DNA from: Rudanella lutea DSM 19387
GTDB lineage: Bacteria > Bacteroidota > Bacteroidia > Cytophagales > Spirosomataceae
DNA length: 64,000 bases
Assembly (NCBI RefSeq): GCF_000383955.1
Contig: NZ_KB913013.1
Span: forward strand, 5,687,744-5,751,743
Direction: 5' to 3'
Below, piece after piece: positions 53,401 through 60,188 of this stretch. The translations under genes were made by a program, and so were the position numbers. The notes beneath the pieces are model-generated. The model worked only from the letters and a program-made list of their open reading frames with translations. It ran no database searches and was not told where the DNA came from. Each line of letters begins with the position of its first letter. Within the stretch, counting starts at the first letter, position 1.

Positions 53401-53944
53401 AACCGGGTACGCCATTCGAAGACAGCACAGCTGTTAACGTGGACGTTGAGTTGTCTGCGATCCCAAAACTTCCCTGACCCGTTACCTGAATGATACCCGT
53501 ATTACCGGCCGTGAGGGGCTCTTTAAACGTAAATGTGATGCTATTTCCACTGGGGCTGATCGAGTAACTCTGAATATCAGATGGTAACCCGATGGTCTGC
53601 GTCGGGAAAATGATATTCTGAGGAATTGTAGCCGTCAGCGTTACCCCTGTACAGTTGTTAGTGGTGCTGGCGCATTTGTATTTAAACGTGTACACCAGTG
53701 ATTCGCCCGTTAGGATGTCCGACTTGTCGGCTTCGGCGGTGAGTTCAAGGGTTTGGGCCTGAGCTGCCCAGCCGCTCATTGACGCCACCGTGAAGAGTAT
53801 GGCCGCAAGGGTCCGCATGGATGCCTTTTCCTGGGTCGGCTTTGCTGTCCATGGTTCATGTGTGAACCCGTTTAACAACCACCTAACCGACTCGGTAAGC
53901 GAGTGAAGTGCCCGCACAAAGAGAATCTGTAAAGAATTTTTCAT
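47465..53944 (-). CDS. Giant modular surface protein (DUF11, SdrD-B, Ig/PKD-like repeats)
   Basis: About 2159 residues from the ATG at 53944 (MKNSLQILF); ATG 53818 gives a shorter protein with a standard signal peptide (MRTLAAILFTVASMSGWAAQAQ) and is also plausible. Modules by position: DUF11-type beta domains from 53.7 to about 51.3 kb (SGNTTLTDIVIEDIIPEGL and similar); three SdrD-B/Cna-B-like domains starting near 51.18, 50.79 and 50.41 kb, each with GNxVWxDxNxNxxxD; Ig/PKD-like domains and Thr/Ser-rich repeats about 49.7-48.6 kb; another DUF11 domain near 48.4 kb; then a Cys-containing C terminus ending KCVPITVSKIQK. No classic T9SS domain is visible. Probably exported, acting in adhesion or surface layers. 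Confidence 0.85.
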   Translation of the reverse strand: MKNSLQILFVRALHSLTESVRWLLNGFTHEPWTAKPTQEKASMRTLAAILFTVASMSGWAAQAQTLELTAEADKSDILTGESLVYTFKYKCASTTNNCTGVTLTATIPQNIIFPTQTIGLPSDIQSYSISPSGNSITFTFKEPLTAGNTGIIQVTGQGSFGIADNSTSTLTAVLSSNGVPGSTQTVNTTIHAYDKFCPSKSNGVGLGIDNTTTYTIRLSGASQNGYQLTGVGLLSPGPVTVVDQLPAGTVIESVNVIPVDGLPVPTIPTGVCVVDNANARITCTFPASVMEVKSQFQPVVDIKINVKYPSTAFTAGTNVTNSVTVTYQPVGTSTPITLVNGDVRNFTDGATYTTTATRVCTAKLDVTDPLVASLSKLSYTKTGTSSAKPGEDLYFDLNISNTGNTTLTDIVIEDIIPEGLTITRFAPGEFVGLVGGEVATHYVKTANNPTYTALTTFPYTVAAGDKITAYKMLLNQLPPGAYNRYMRLSGTSSPGVSGTSIVNCYTATAGNAGLVTDPATQACHTITITQLDPFSTLSIYKVFVQSPSVPSSVFYTPVNTATSPFWAYISATNSGGGQPLENAVIMDLLPIGLDFTGQILYQSPTPPASTTEAIPNFNGTGRTLIRLTWNTPMPAGTTYGFNIGVKVNPLAPAGLVSDYSSNDRLYNPYLQINGLKNTAFFTGTSPKVCRVEQYFSLNQFQTNDLYDLNSNTQTTSESLCYSSTHIGVTTAAQLSSVKWVKGQCDTEYSRYPDFGQTVPGGIANYKLIVTNTGNVASTSVEILDILPWVGDQGVIDPTARLTEWRPNLVTPIQTPAGVTVYYSTATNPCRTDYVAAGPAGCTPADPTTIQSLKLDFGTKVLQPGDQIELSWDMRAPVTAPTNNEIAWNSFGFKAKRQDNNDPFLPSEPFKVGIKVKADVNSSYGNFVWLDANKNGIQDAGETGIDGVRVELHKDNGDNVNDPKTDPLIAFTSTANGGLYLFPGLAPGNYYAVFFLPPGYETSPANATSDDKDSDGIAGICNGSRVTIAPITSLSATENDLTWDQGIFPAKAAVGNYVWFDENQNNIQDESSANGINGVIVCLYTSTGVFSASTVTTNDVYGRPGYYLFDQLEAGSYYVQFKPTPDKTYTPGSGSQGGSTSDETDSDVDPATGRTATFTLAPGEINLTWDAGLIIQTGPYKLGNYVWSDTNNNGLVDKDEVGLNGVTVNLYNDRNNDNKPQADEQVTTTITGTVAGIDGVYTFDRLPAGNYIVQIPDVNFKGVLLDYVSSTGNDPAPDPDNNVENDDNGSAVVDCGIISKPITLSAVAEPLDGGYTNYSVDFGFYKCIKPDYAASVVQPTCAGGLGSISIGGGTIGDKVGYSIGTTFTGSYSTAVAISSLTNGVVVGNINGSSTDVTYTVRVFNGEEVCYNDFTFTIAKLECCVTPTNVAATALPANVAPGATVTLNATATGTTSGTTTYTWSGPGISSPTATTISSRTVAAPATTGLYTYTVLVSNGAGCEATATVSLTVEIPCALTTTATPGTCDPATNRYTVSGTISLTSATAGTATITDGAVSTTVSVPAGATSVAYSLTGLTSGTGSHTVTVSLPGCGTASATYTAPVSCTVAATIDVTSATVCYGNSATLTASGCTGTVTWSNGTSGTTLVTPALTQTTSYTATCTTATSSTFAVGTVTVLPQPVLNLSASSTLVTVGSNVTLTAAGCAGTITWSNGSTGTSIVVTPTQPSQTYSATCTTGPACFTTASIVLNTIPPCSVSLVVTAGTCQSATNTFSATATLTANNLLQPQSVTLTLGGQSQVFSLTASGENTVQMTVDGLPANGTTGTATALFAGTACGSASATFAAPASCSAAPSVTLEKRVSALEVRLGDVVSYTLTLTNTSPVSATNLVVTDTFSASIAFVPGSATASAGNFTQNPTGGTWSVATLPAGTTATLVFSVSLVTEGITINTATLPTSDTVIETKVCTTVPYLVCKGQPFAIRLTVPSGYSRYQWYLTAPGATTSTLVADGSLNSFTATLPGTYGVVADGGALGNCTSQSCCQIVIQETEVPLFTLVTQKPTCVGATPQADGQLQITGLPTTGRYQYQYSPTTSFDAATAQPAQAAAIPANGFIASNLTEGNYTVRVTDTQTGCFRDVTVGLSANCACPTNKCVPITVSKIQK

Positions 53945-54786
53945 GAGAGTCTGACTACAGAATGATGTGTACTGATTTGATGGCTGCACATTGGGCGGTT
54001 GGTAGCTGCCTCAATGGGTAGTTGTAGTAAGGCACGTTCACATAGCCTGGTTTTAGTAGGTTTCGGCATATACTATGAATGCGCATGGAGGGTCGCATGG
54101 TTAAGGTTCGATTCGTCATATGGGTGTCGAAGACTTGGGGCTGATTTCATTGCCAGCCGTAGAGTATGGTCAGTAGAGACAGCACAGTTGACTATGGTCA
54201 CGTGGCGTCAATAAATTCGGCTAACGACAGCACTCAGGCTGGTTTGGGGCGGAGGTTAAAATCGAAGTCCGGATGAAGTCGTATCCATTGGGGACTGCTC
54301 GCCGAGTCCTTATCAGAATCCCGGAATCGGGCATGGATCGCCCCCTGATCCAACCACACGACTGGAGAGGAGAGTACCGTTTTACCCGTTTGTAAGGGGA
54401 ATATCGAGTAAAAAATTTTCTTCATACCGTAGCCTACCGGGAGCAGATTTTAGGGCTACGATTTATACCCGCAAAAGTTTGGCCTACTTAGTGGTTTGTA
54501 CGGAGTATTTGGTGAATGTTGGCGGTTTGGGGGTGACAATCAACTTTTTTGTTCGTTTAGCTATTTCGTAAACCTTTGGTTTGTTACGTACTATGTTGTA
54601 AGTTATAGTTATCAAGATGTATGCTACAGTTTGCTTTTTAGTGAAAGGTGGTTTTTTTAACCGGTTGTGATTATTCCGTATATAAAATGTGTAGACTATA
54701 TTTAAGGGTATATCCTATCCATTATTAAGTATTTACACATACCCATGATTGGATAAACTCTGAGAAATACTCATTAATAAAGACGA
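53945..54786. other. 842-bp AT-rich non-coding stretch before the LytTR gene
   Basis: No convincing gene. A 63-codon minus-strand frame (54234-54425) begins MKKIFYSIFPLQ but matches nothing. The part from 54470 to 54786 is strongly AT-rich and likely contains the promoter of the response regulator; no exact TAnnTTTG box was found. Divergent promoters for the giant gene and the LytTR gene must both lie here. Confidence 0.4.
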
Positions 54787-55533
54787 ATGACTCCCCTTCG
54801 AATTCTAATTGTCGACAATGACCCCATTGATGTAATCAAACTGAAAGTATGTATCGAAGAACTGGGCCATACGTGGCTTGCTGCTACCGATACTGTTGGG
54901 CAGGCCCGCGATCTAATTCTTCAGGAAAAGCCTGATCTCGTTATTTGTGATCTGATTACAAACGTAGACGAAGGCTGCATGGAGGTAATGGAATTGCTGG
55001 AGACCCTCATGATTCCGGTCCTGTTTGCTACCCGGTATCCACAGGATAAGCTCTACGAAAAGCTGACGCAGCGCCCCATGATGGGGTATATGGTCAAACC
55101 GGTCCATCGTCTCTCGTTGCGGAGCTACATGGAGCTGGTGTATCCAAATACCCGCAAATTGCTGGAAGAGCAGGCCCTGCGCGACCGCCGGTTCTTACTC
55201 CTGCGCGATTTGCAGAACAAAGCGGTCAAGGTTTCGCTGAGTACAATCAAGTGGGTTAGTACGCAGGGTAACTATTGTGATATTTACACGACAGAACAGC
55301 GCTTTGTGCGCAAAATTTCGCTCAATAAATTACTCCCCGAACTCGACGAACGGTTCGTGCGGGTGCATTACAGCTACGCGGTCAATATGGATTTTATCGA
55401 CGCATTAGATGCCAATATGCTGTATGTAGGCGAAACAGCGATCCCGATCGGACGATCGTACAAAAAAGGATTGATGCAGCTTCTGCACACGCGGCAGCGT
55501 GAGCCAAACACTTCAGCAGTGGGAGGAGCGTAA
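54787..55533 (+). CDS. LytTR-type response regulator
   Basis: 248 residues. Receiver domain: acidic pair Asp10/Asp12 in LIVDNDPID, phospho-acceptor Asp55 in LVICDLITN, Thr82 in LFATRYP and Lys104 in MVKPVH. The LytTR DNA-binding domain from about 145 has VSLSTIKWVSTQGNYCDIYT, FVRKISLNKLLPELDERFVRVHYSYAVNMDFID and AIPIGRSYKKGL. No partner kinase is adjacent in the window; the sensorless kinase at 32343 is far away. LytTR regulators often control exported polysaccharide or surface proteins, and the giant surface-protein gene is its divergent neighbour, so a regulatory link is possible. Confidence 0.95.
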   Translation: MTPLRILIVDNDPIDVIKLKVCIEELGHTWLAATDTVGQARDLILQEKPDLVICDLITNVDEGCMEVMELLETLMIPVLFATRYPQDKLYEKLTQRPMMGYMVKPVHRLSLRSYMELVYPNTRKLLEEQALRDRRFLLLRDLQNKAVKVSLSTIKWVSTQGNYCDIYTTEQRFVRKISLNKLLPELDERFVRVHYSYAVNMDFIDALDANMLYVGETAIPIGRSYKKGLMQLLHTRQREPNTSAVGGA

Positions 55534-55553
55534 AATCGTATAACGCTTTCTGA

Positions 55554-55599
55554 CAACGCGCGGGCAGGTCGATTCTTTCGGTTTGCCCGCGTTGCTTTT
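55554..55599. terminator. Terminator between convergent genes
   Basis: CAACGCGCGGGCA (55554-55566) pairs imperfectly with TTGCCCGCGTTG (about 55583-55594), followed by CTTTT; it lies between the LytTR stop and the stop of the SanA-like gene. Confidence 0.7.
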
Positions 55600-55611
55600 G
55601 GCCCCGATGGT

Positions 55612-56316
55612 TTAGCGGGTTTTGGGCCAGTTTCCTCTTTCGGGTTTTGGCCGAATCAGGTACACATCGAGCATAGCGTAGGGGCGGGCCATATACTCGC
55701 GAATGAGTGTACGTAGCGAGTACCCATCGGGAACATCCTGCGCGGCAAAGGCAATGGCTTCAATGCCCTCATGGTTACCTATATACAGGGCGCGGGCGTT
55801 ATGGAAGTTCTGGGATACAATCGTAATCTTGTCCTGGTTGAACACTTCTTTGCAGCGTACCACCGAATCGAACGTCCGGAAACCGGCATAATCGAGCGTC
55901 ATCACATCTTCGGGCACACCCAGCTTAAGCAGGGCTTTCTGCATGTCCATCGGTTCGTTGTAATACTCCGAGTCGTTGTTGCCGCTTAGAATGATGTATT
56001 TGATTTTCCCTTCTTTCCAAAGCCGGGCGGTGGCTTCCATCCGGTACCGGAAAAACAGGTTTTCTTTCCCACTGCGCACAAACTTACTCGTGCCCAGCAC
56101 CAGAGCCACATCGTTGGAAGGAAGCTGATGGATATTGAAATAAATCTGGCTGCGTGTGCTGGTAACCACCCACCAGTTGCAGAGCAGTACAACCACCACG
56201 CTCACAAATCCTGACAGAATCAGAATTTTGACCATGCGCTTAACCAGCCGAGCCGGATAAGGCCGCCGTGACGATGCACCGTTGCTTTGATCAGATGAGT
56301 ACACGCTCGTATTCAT
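55612..56316 (-). CDS. ElyC/SanA/YdcF-family (DUF218) membrane protein
   Basis: 234 residues. An N-terminal cytoplasmic part of about 28 residues, one membrane helix (VKILILSGFVSVVVVLLCNWWVV), and a DUF218 domain in the periplasm: VALVLGTSKFVRSGKENLFFRYRMEATARLWKEGKIKYIILSG, then TLDYAGFRTFDSVVRCKEVF and ITIVSQNFHNARALYIGNH. SanA and ElyC influence envelope integrity and vancomycin sensitivity in enterobacteria; a similar role is inferred. It is downstream of the topoisomerase gene on the same strand, 51 bp away with a hairpin between. Confidence 0.92.
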   Translation of the reverse strand: MNTSVYSSDQSNGASSRRPYPARLVKRMVKILILSGFVSVVVVLLCNWWVVTSTRSQIYFNIHQLPSNDVALVLGTSKFVRSGKENLFFRYRMEATARLWKEGKIKYIILSGNNDSEYYNEPMDMQKALLKLGVPEDVMTLDYAGFRTFDSVVRCKEVFNQDKITIVSQNFHNARALYIGNHEGIEAIAFAAQDVPDGYSLRTLIREYMARPYAMLDVYLIRPKPERGNWPKTR

Positions 56317-56328
56317 GTGAACTTGTGC

Positions 56329-56362
56329 GTATGGGGGCAGCCATTAGCTACTACCCCCATAC
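56329..56362 (-). repeat. Hairpin between the topoisomerase and SanA-like genes
   Basis: GTATGGGGG (56329-56337) and CCCCCATAC (56354-56362) form a perfect 9-bp stem with a 16-nt loop in the 51-bp gap. No T-run. Confidence 0.5.
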
Positions 56363-56367
56363 ACCAT

Positions 56368-59022
56368 TTAAAACAAGCCTAACTGCCCATCAACGGGCTC
56401 TGCAACGGCCTCCAGCTCTTTTTCGGGGAGCAACGGAGCGGCCGGTGCCGGGCTATTCGCTCCGTCCGCATCGTCAGTTGATACGAGCTTCGGTTCGAGT
56501 AGCTTTACTTCTTTAACTTTCACAAAGGGTAGCTTGTTGCCAAGCGCCTTCCAACCCCGGATATCAATGAATCCAGCCGGTTCCAGAACCATCTTCTCAA
56601 TGGGGCCGCGGTCTTTTACCTGGTGGATAATCTCAATACGAGGCTGAGCATCCGTGGTAATCGCCAGCAGTTTCGAGCCTTTGGTGTCGCCAATGAAGTT
56701 GAACTTCTTGTCAATCGAGGTCGTCTCAATCTTGAAACGTTTCACGTACCAGAACTTCTGGTTGGCTTCGTAATACACCGCCGACAGCACCGTTTCGGGG
56801 GCAAACTTGCACAACACGGCAATATCGTTTGGCTCGTAACGGTTGGTCAGGTCAAAGCTGGTGAGCTCGTATTCTCCATTTTTGTAAACGACCAATACCA
56901 CGTCTTTCGCTTCGAAGTTGCCGAGGAACCGGCCCCGCTCGTCGCGGTTAAGCCGACCCAGATGCTCGTCGTACCAGATATCAACCCCACCCAGTGTTGA
57001 AGTCCCGACCGTCTTTAAACTAATCTTCCGTACGGGATATTTCGTCAGAATGTTGCCCTGCGCCGACCGGTTTTTTACACCGATGCTGGCAAAGTCGAAG
57101 TCAAACGCCTTTACCTTAGCCGAACTCTGCGCCGTCAGGTTGACGGTCACCACCTCGGCCTCGCCATTGTCGTTGGCCGTGAAGTACGTAATTTTCGACT
57201 TGGGGTTGCCCATCGTCAGGTCGTACTCCCGGTCGCGGGTGACACCCGTCACGGCGAACCGCTTGGTCATCGAAATTCCCGACTTTGCATCCAGGTAAAC
57301 AAGGTTGTAAATCTTACGTTCGTCGTTCTTCTTGAATACGGCGCAGTAAATAATGTCTTTTCCGACAAATACCTTGTCCTGCACTTTCGTCACGAGAAAC
57401 TTACCGTCGCGTCGGAACACAATGACGTCGTCGATATCCGAACAGTCACTCACAAACTCATCTTTCTTCAGGCCGTACCCAATGAAGCCTCCTTCGCGGT
57501 CAACGTAGAGCTTCTGATTAGCCGCGGCTACCACATTGGCCGAGATCGTGTTGAACGCCCGAATCTCAGTCATGCGTTCGCGCCCTTTGCCGTAACGTTT
57601 CTGCAAATCCTTGAAGTACGCAATGGCGTAGCGGGTCAGGTTGGCGAGGTTATCTTCGGTTTCGGCCAGTTCCTGCTCCAGCTTACGCATCAGTTCTTCG
57701 GCCTTGAAGCCGTCGTACTTCGAAATTCGCTTGATCTTGATCTCGGTCAGGCGCAGAATATCGTCTTCCGTGATCTCACGGTAAAAATCCTTCTTGAACT
57801 TCGTAAGGGCTTTATCAATCGTGCTGATAACCGCTTCGAAGGTCTCACACTCTTCGATTTTGCGATAGATCCGGTTTTCGATAAAGATCTTTTCCAGTGA
57901 ACTGTACAGAAGTTTTTCGCGCAGTTCCAGTTGCCGGATTTCCAGCTCCCGCTGCAGCAAATGAACGGTTTGGTGCGTGTTGATTCGCAGGATATCCGTT
58001 ACACTGACAAAGTGGGGCTTGTCTTTAATGATAACGCAGGCATTGGGCGAAATCGAGACTTCGCATTCCGTAAAGGCGTAGAGCGCGTCGATCGTGATAT
58101 CAGGCGAAACGCCGGGGGCCAGATGCACGTGTATCTCGACATCTTTCGAGGTCAGGTCATCTACCTTCTTGATCTTGATCTTACCATCTTCGTTGGCCTT
58201 CAGAATCGAGTCCTTTACCGAAGTGGTGGTAGTGCCAAACGGAATCTCGCGAATCACGAGGGTCTTTTTATCCAGCTCCTCAATCTTGGCCCGCACCCGC
58301 ACTTTGCCGCCCCGGGCGCCGTCGTTGTAATTGCTTACGTCAACCTGACCACCCGTAAGAAAGTCGGGGAAAATCTGAACGGGTTTGTCTTTCAGAATCT
58401 GAATCGACGCTTCGATCAGCTCGTTGAAGTTGTGGGGCAGTACTTTGGTCGACAGCCCCACGGCAATCCCCTCAACGCCCATCGCCAGCAGCAACGGGAA
58501 TTTAACAGGCAGCGTAACGGGTTCGCGCTTCCGTCCATCATACGAGAGTTGCCACTCCGTTGTCTGATGGTTAAACACAACCTCCTGCCCAAACTTCGAC
58601 AAACGAACCTCAATGTAGCGGGGAGCAGCGGCTCCGTCGCCCGTCAGGAGGTTACCCCAATTGCCCTGCGTATCAAACAGGAGATTTTTTTGACCGATGT
58701 TCACCAGGGCGTCACCGATCGAGGCATCGCCGTGGGGGTGGTACTGCATGGTCTGTCCAATCACGTTGGCCACCTTGTTGAACCGACCATCGTCCATGTC
58801 TTTCAGCGCGTGCAGAATCCGACGCTGAACCGGTTTTAAGCCATCCTCAACGGCCGGTACGGCCCGCTCAAGGATAACGTAAGAGGCATAATCCAAAAAC
58901 CAGTTTTCGTAAAGACCCGACACCACCGTTTGGGTTTGCAGGGTCTCCTCCTGGGCTTCATTTGTATCTGTTGTTGTTGTACGCTCGTCAGTGGGCTCCT
59001 GATGTTCGTTTTCGTTCACCAT
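56368..59022 (-). CDS. parC: DNA topoisomerase IV subunit A (ParC type)
   Basis: 884 residues. An acidic N-terminal tail precedes the breakage-reunion domain: YASYVILERAVPAVEDGLKPVQRRIL, QYHPHGDASIGDALV and catalytic Tyr136 in AAAPRYIEVRLS. A long coiled coil (FIENRIYRKIEECETFEAV, KLEQELAETEDNLANL) follows, then a C-terminal domain of beta-propeller type (NGEAEVVTVNL, RDERGRFLGNFEAKDVVLV) and an acidic tail. There is no GyrA box, so topoisomerase IV is preferred over gyrase; it decatenates daughter chromosomes with ParE, which is not in the window. Confidence 0.93.
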   Translation of the reverse strand: MVNENEHQEPTDERTTTTDTNEAQEETLQTQTVVSGLYENWFLDYASYVILERAVPAVEDGLKPVQRRILHALKDMDDGRFNKVANVIGQTMQYHPHGDASIGDALVNIGQKNLLFDTQGNWGNLLTGDGAAAPRYIEVRLSKFGQEVVFNHQTTEWQLSYDGRKREPVTLPVKFPLLLAMGVEGIAVGLSTKVLPHNFNELIEASIQILKDKPVQIFPDFLTGGQVDVSNYNDGARGGKVRVRAKIEELDKKTLVIREIPFGTTTTSVKDSILKANEDGKIKIKKVDDLTSKDVEIHVHLAPGVSPDITIDALYAFTECEVSISPNACVIIKDKPHFVSVTDILRINTHQTVHLLQRELEIRQLELREKLLYSSLEKIFIENRIYRKIEECETFEAVISTIDKALTKFKKDFYREITEDDILRLTEIKIKRISKYDGFKAEELMRKLEQELAETEDNLANLTRYAIAYFKDLQKRYGKGRERMTEIRAFNTISANVVAAANQKLYVDREGGFIGYGLKKDEFVSDCSDIDDVIVFRRDGKFLVTKVQDKVFVGKDIIYCAVFKKNDERKIYNLVYLDAKSGISMTKRFAVTGVTRDREYDLTMGNPKSKITYFTANDNGEAEVVTVNLTAQSSAKVKAFDFDFASIGVKNRSAQGNILTKYPVRKISLKTVGTSTLGGVDIWYDEHLGRLNRDERGRFLGNFEAKDVVLVVYKNGEYELTSFDLTNRYEPNDIAVLCKFAPETVLSAVYYEANQKFWYVKRFKIETTSIDKKFNFIGDTKGSKLLAITTDAQPRIEIIHQVKDRGPIEKMVLEPAGFIDIRGWKALGNKLPFVKVKEVKLLEPKLVSTDDADGANSPAPAAPLLPEKELEAVAEPVDGQLGLF

Positions 59023-59061
59023 GAATCGGTACGGAATAATATATTAAATTGATAGGTAGAA

Positions 59062-59079
59062 TCGAGGTCGGAACCTCGA
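59062..59079 (-). promoter_or_regulatory. Small hairpin in the parC leader
   Basis: TCGAGGT (59062-59068) and ACCTCGA (59073-59079), loop CGGA, lie about 40 bases ahead of the parC start. Farther upstream on the minus strand TATCTTTA resembles a -7 box. A transcript-leader structure is likely. Confidence 0.4.
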
Positions 59080-59280
59080 CGTTCGACACTTTAAAGATAC
59101 GAAATAAAATGCGAAAAACCGCGTTTAAAGGCTATTTTGGCCTTTGTAGCCGGGTTTGAGGATATGCCCGCCCCAAAGTCGGTATGTGCCGGTAATCTGC
59201 GGTATGTGTTACATTGAAAAGGCTGCTCGTTAAAAAATAGTTTACCGGGCTGTCATGTGTTTTTTGGGTGGTTCGCGTAC

Positions 59281-59329
59281 AAAAAAGGTGCGCGCTGGAA
59301 GGATATGTTCCTCCAGCGCGCACCAAAAA
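59281..59329 (-). terminator. Strong terminator next to the IS element
   Basis: GGTGCGCGCTGGA and TCCAGCGCGCACC make a perfect 13-bp stem; on the minus strand TTTTTTG follows. It would serve a gene to its right on the minus strand, but the IS now lies directly between it and the T9SS-cargo gene at 60189. Confidence 0.85.
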
Positions 59330-59346
59330 CTAGAGTGTGTGGACAA

Positions 59347-60098
59347 TCAGAGCAACAAAATCATACTTGAAGCCAGATGAACCATCGCCAAGAAGCTGCT
59401 GGCTGTTTTTTCGTAGCGAGTTGCTACCCGGCGATACTGTTTCAAGCGGTTAAAATAGCGTTCAATCTTGTTGCGATCAGCGTACAAATTCTCATCGATT
59501 ACCCGCTGCTCCACCCGATTCACTTTGGAGGGAATGATCGCGTCACAACCGTTGTGGGCCAACCCTTCCAGCAACCAATCGGCATCATAAGCCTTATCGG
59601 CAATCACAGCAAAAGCCTCACAGTCAGCCAGTAAGGTGGCTGCGCAAGGCGCATCACCCGCATGGCCAGGACTTAACTCAATGCGGATAGGATTGCCTAA
59701 GGCATCCACCAGAGCATGAATTTTTGTGGTCAAGCCGCCCCGTGAGCGGCCTAATGCTTGTTGCTGGAGACTACTTTTTTTTGCCCAGCAGCCTGTTGAT
59801 GAGCTCGCACCGTTGTCGAGTCAATCATTACCCAATCCAGGTCGGGCTCTTGCAGGGCATCAAAGACCTGTTTCCACACCCCAGCCTGAGCCCAGCGCCG
59901 AAATCGTCGGTAGTTGCTGTTCCAATTGCCGAAGCGTTCAGGCAAGTCGCGCCAAGGCGCACCCGAGCGGGTAATCCAGAGCACGGCGTTGATAAACAAG
60001 CGGTTATCGAGTGCTTTTCGGCCTGCTGAGCCTGCCTGTCCTGGTAGAAGAGGGGTGATTTTAGTCCATTCCTGCTCGGTGATCTCATAGCGTCTCAT
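59347..60098 (-). CDS. IS5-family transposase, made by programmed -1 frameshift
   Basis: Frame A (60098-59751, 115 residues) begins MRRYEITEQEWTKITPLLPG, carries WRDLPERFGNWNSNYRRFRRW and the first catalytic Asp in VMIDSTTVRAH, and stops after SSNKH. Frame B, in the -1 frame, continues QALGRSRGGLTTKIHALVDALGNP, with the second Asp in VIADKAYDADW and the catalytic Glu in KIERYFNRLKQYRRVATRYEK. The switch is at the run of eight A (minus strand, 59775-59782) read CAA AAA AAA G. The frame B stop codon touches the inner end of the left inverted repeat. Confidence 0.93.
59775..59782 (-). other. Slippery A8 frameshift site
   Basis: Eight consecutive A on the minus strand contain the heptamer A AAA AAA in frame A. 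A -1 slip yields reading KKSSLQQQALGRSRGG, which restores family similarity straight through. Confidence 0.8.
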
Positions 60099-60188
60099 GC
60101 CACAAAGATCGTAGGATTGGGTAAGTTTATCCTAATTGTCCACACACTCTAAAAGCGATAAACCAATAAATAAGAACTATTTCCTGAC

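Larger units (their letters stand above)
59333..60149 (-). mobile_element. Intact IS5-family (IS427-like) insertion sequence
   Basis: Length 817 bp. Perfect terminal inverted repeats: GAGTGTGTGGACAAT at the left end (59333-59347) and its complement at 60135-60149. TA flanks both ends (59331-59332 and 60150-60151) as a 2-bp target duplication. Two overlapping frames encode a DDE transposase joined by a -1 frameshift. Perfect ends and intact frames suggest a recent, possibly active copy. Confidence 0.93.

Noticed and set aside
54234..54425. 63-codon minus-strand frame starting MKKIFYSIFPLQ
   Set aside because: Begins like a signal peptide but has no hydrophobic core long enough, no homologue I recognise and no operon partner; mentioned only in the intergenic note.
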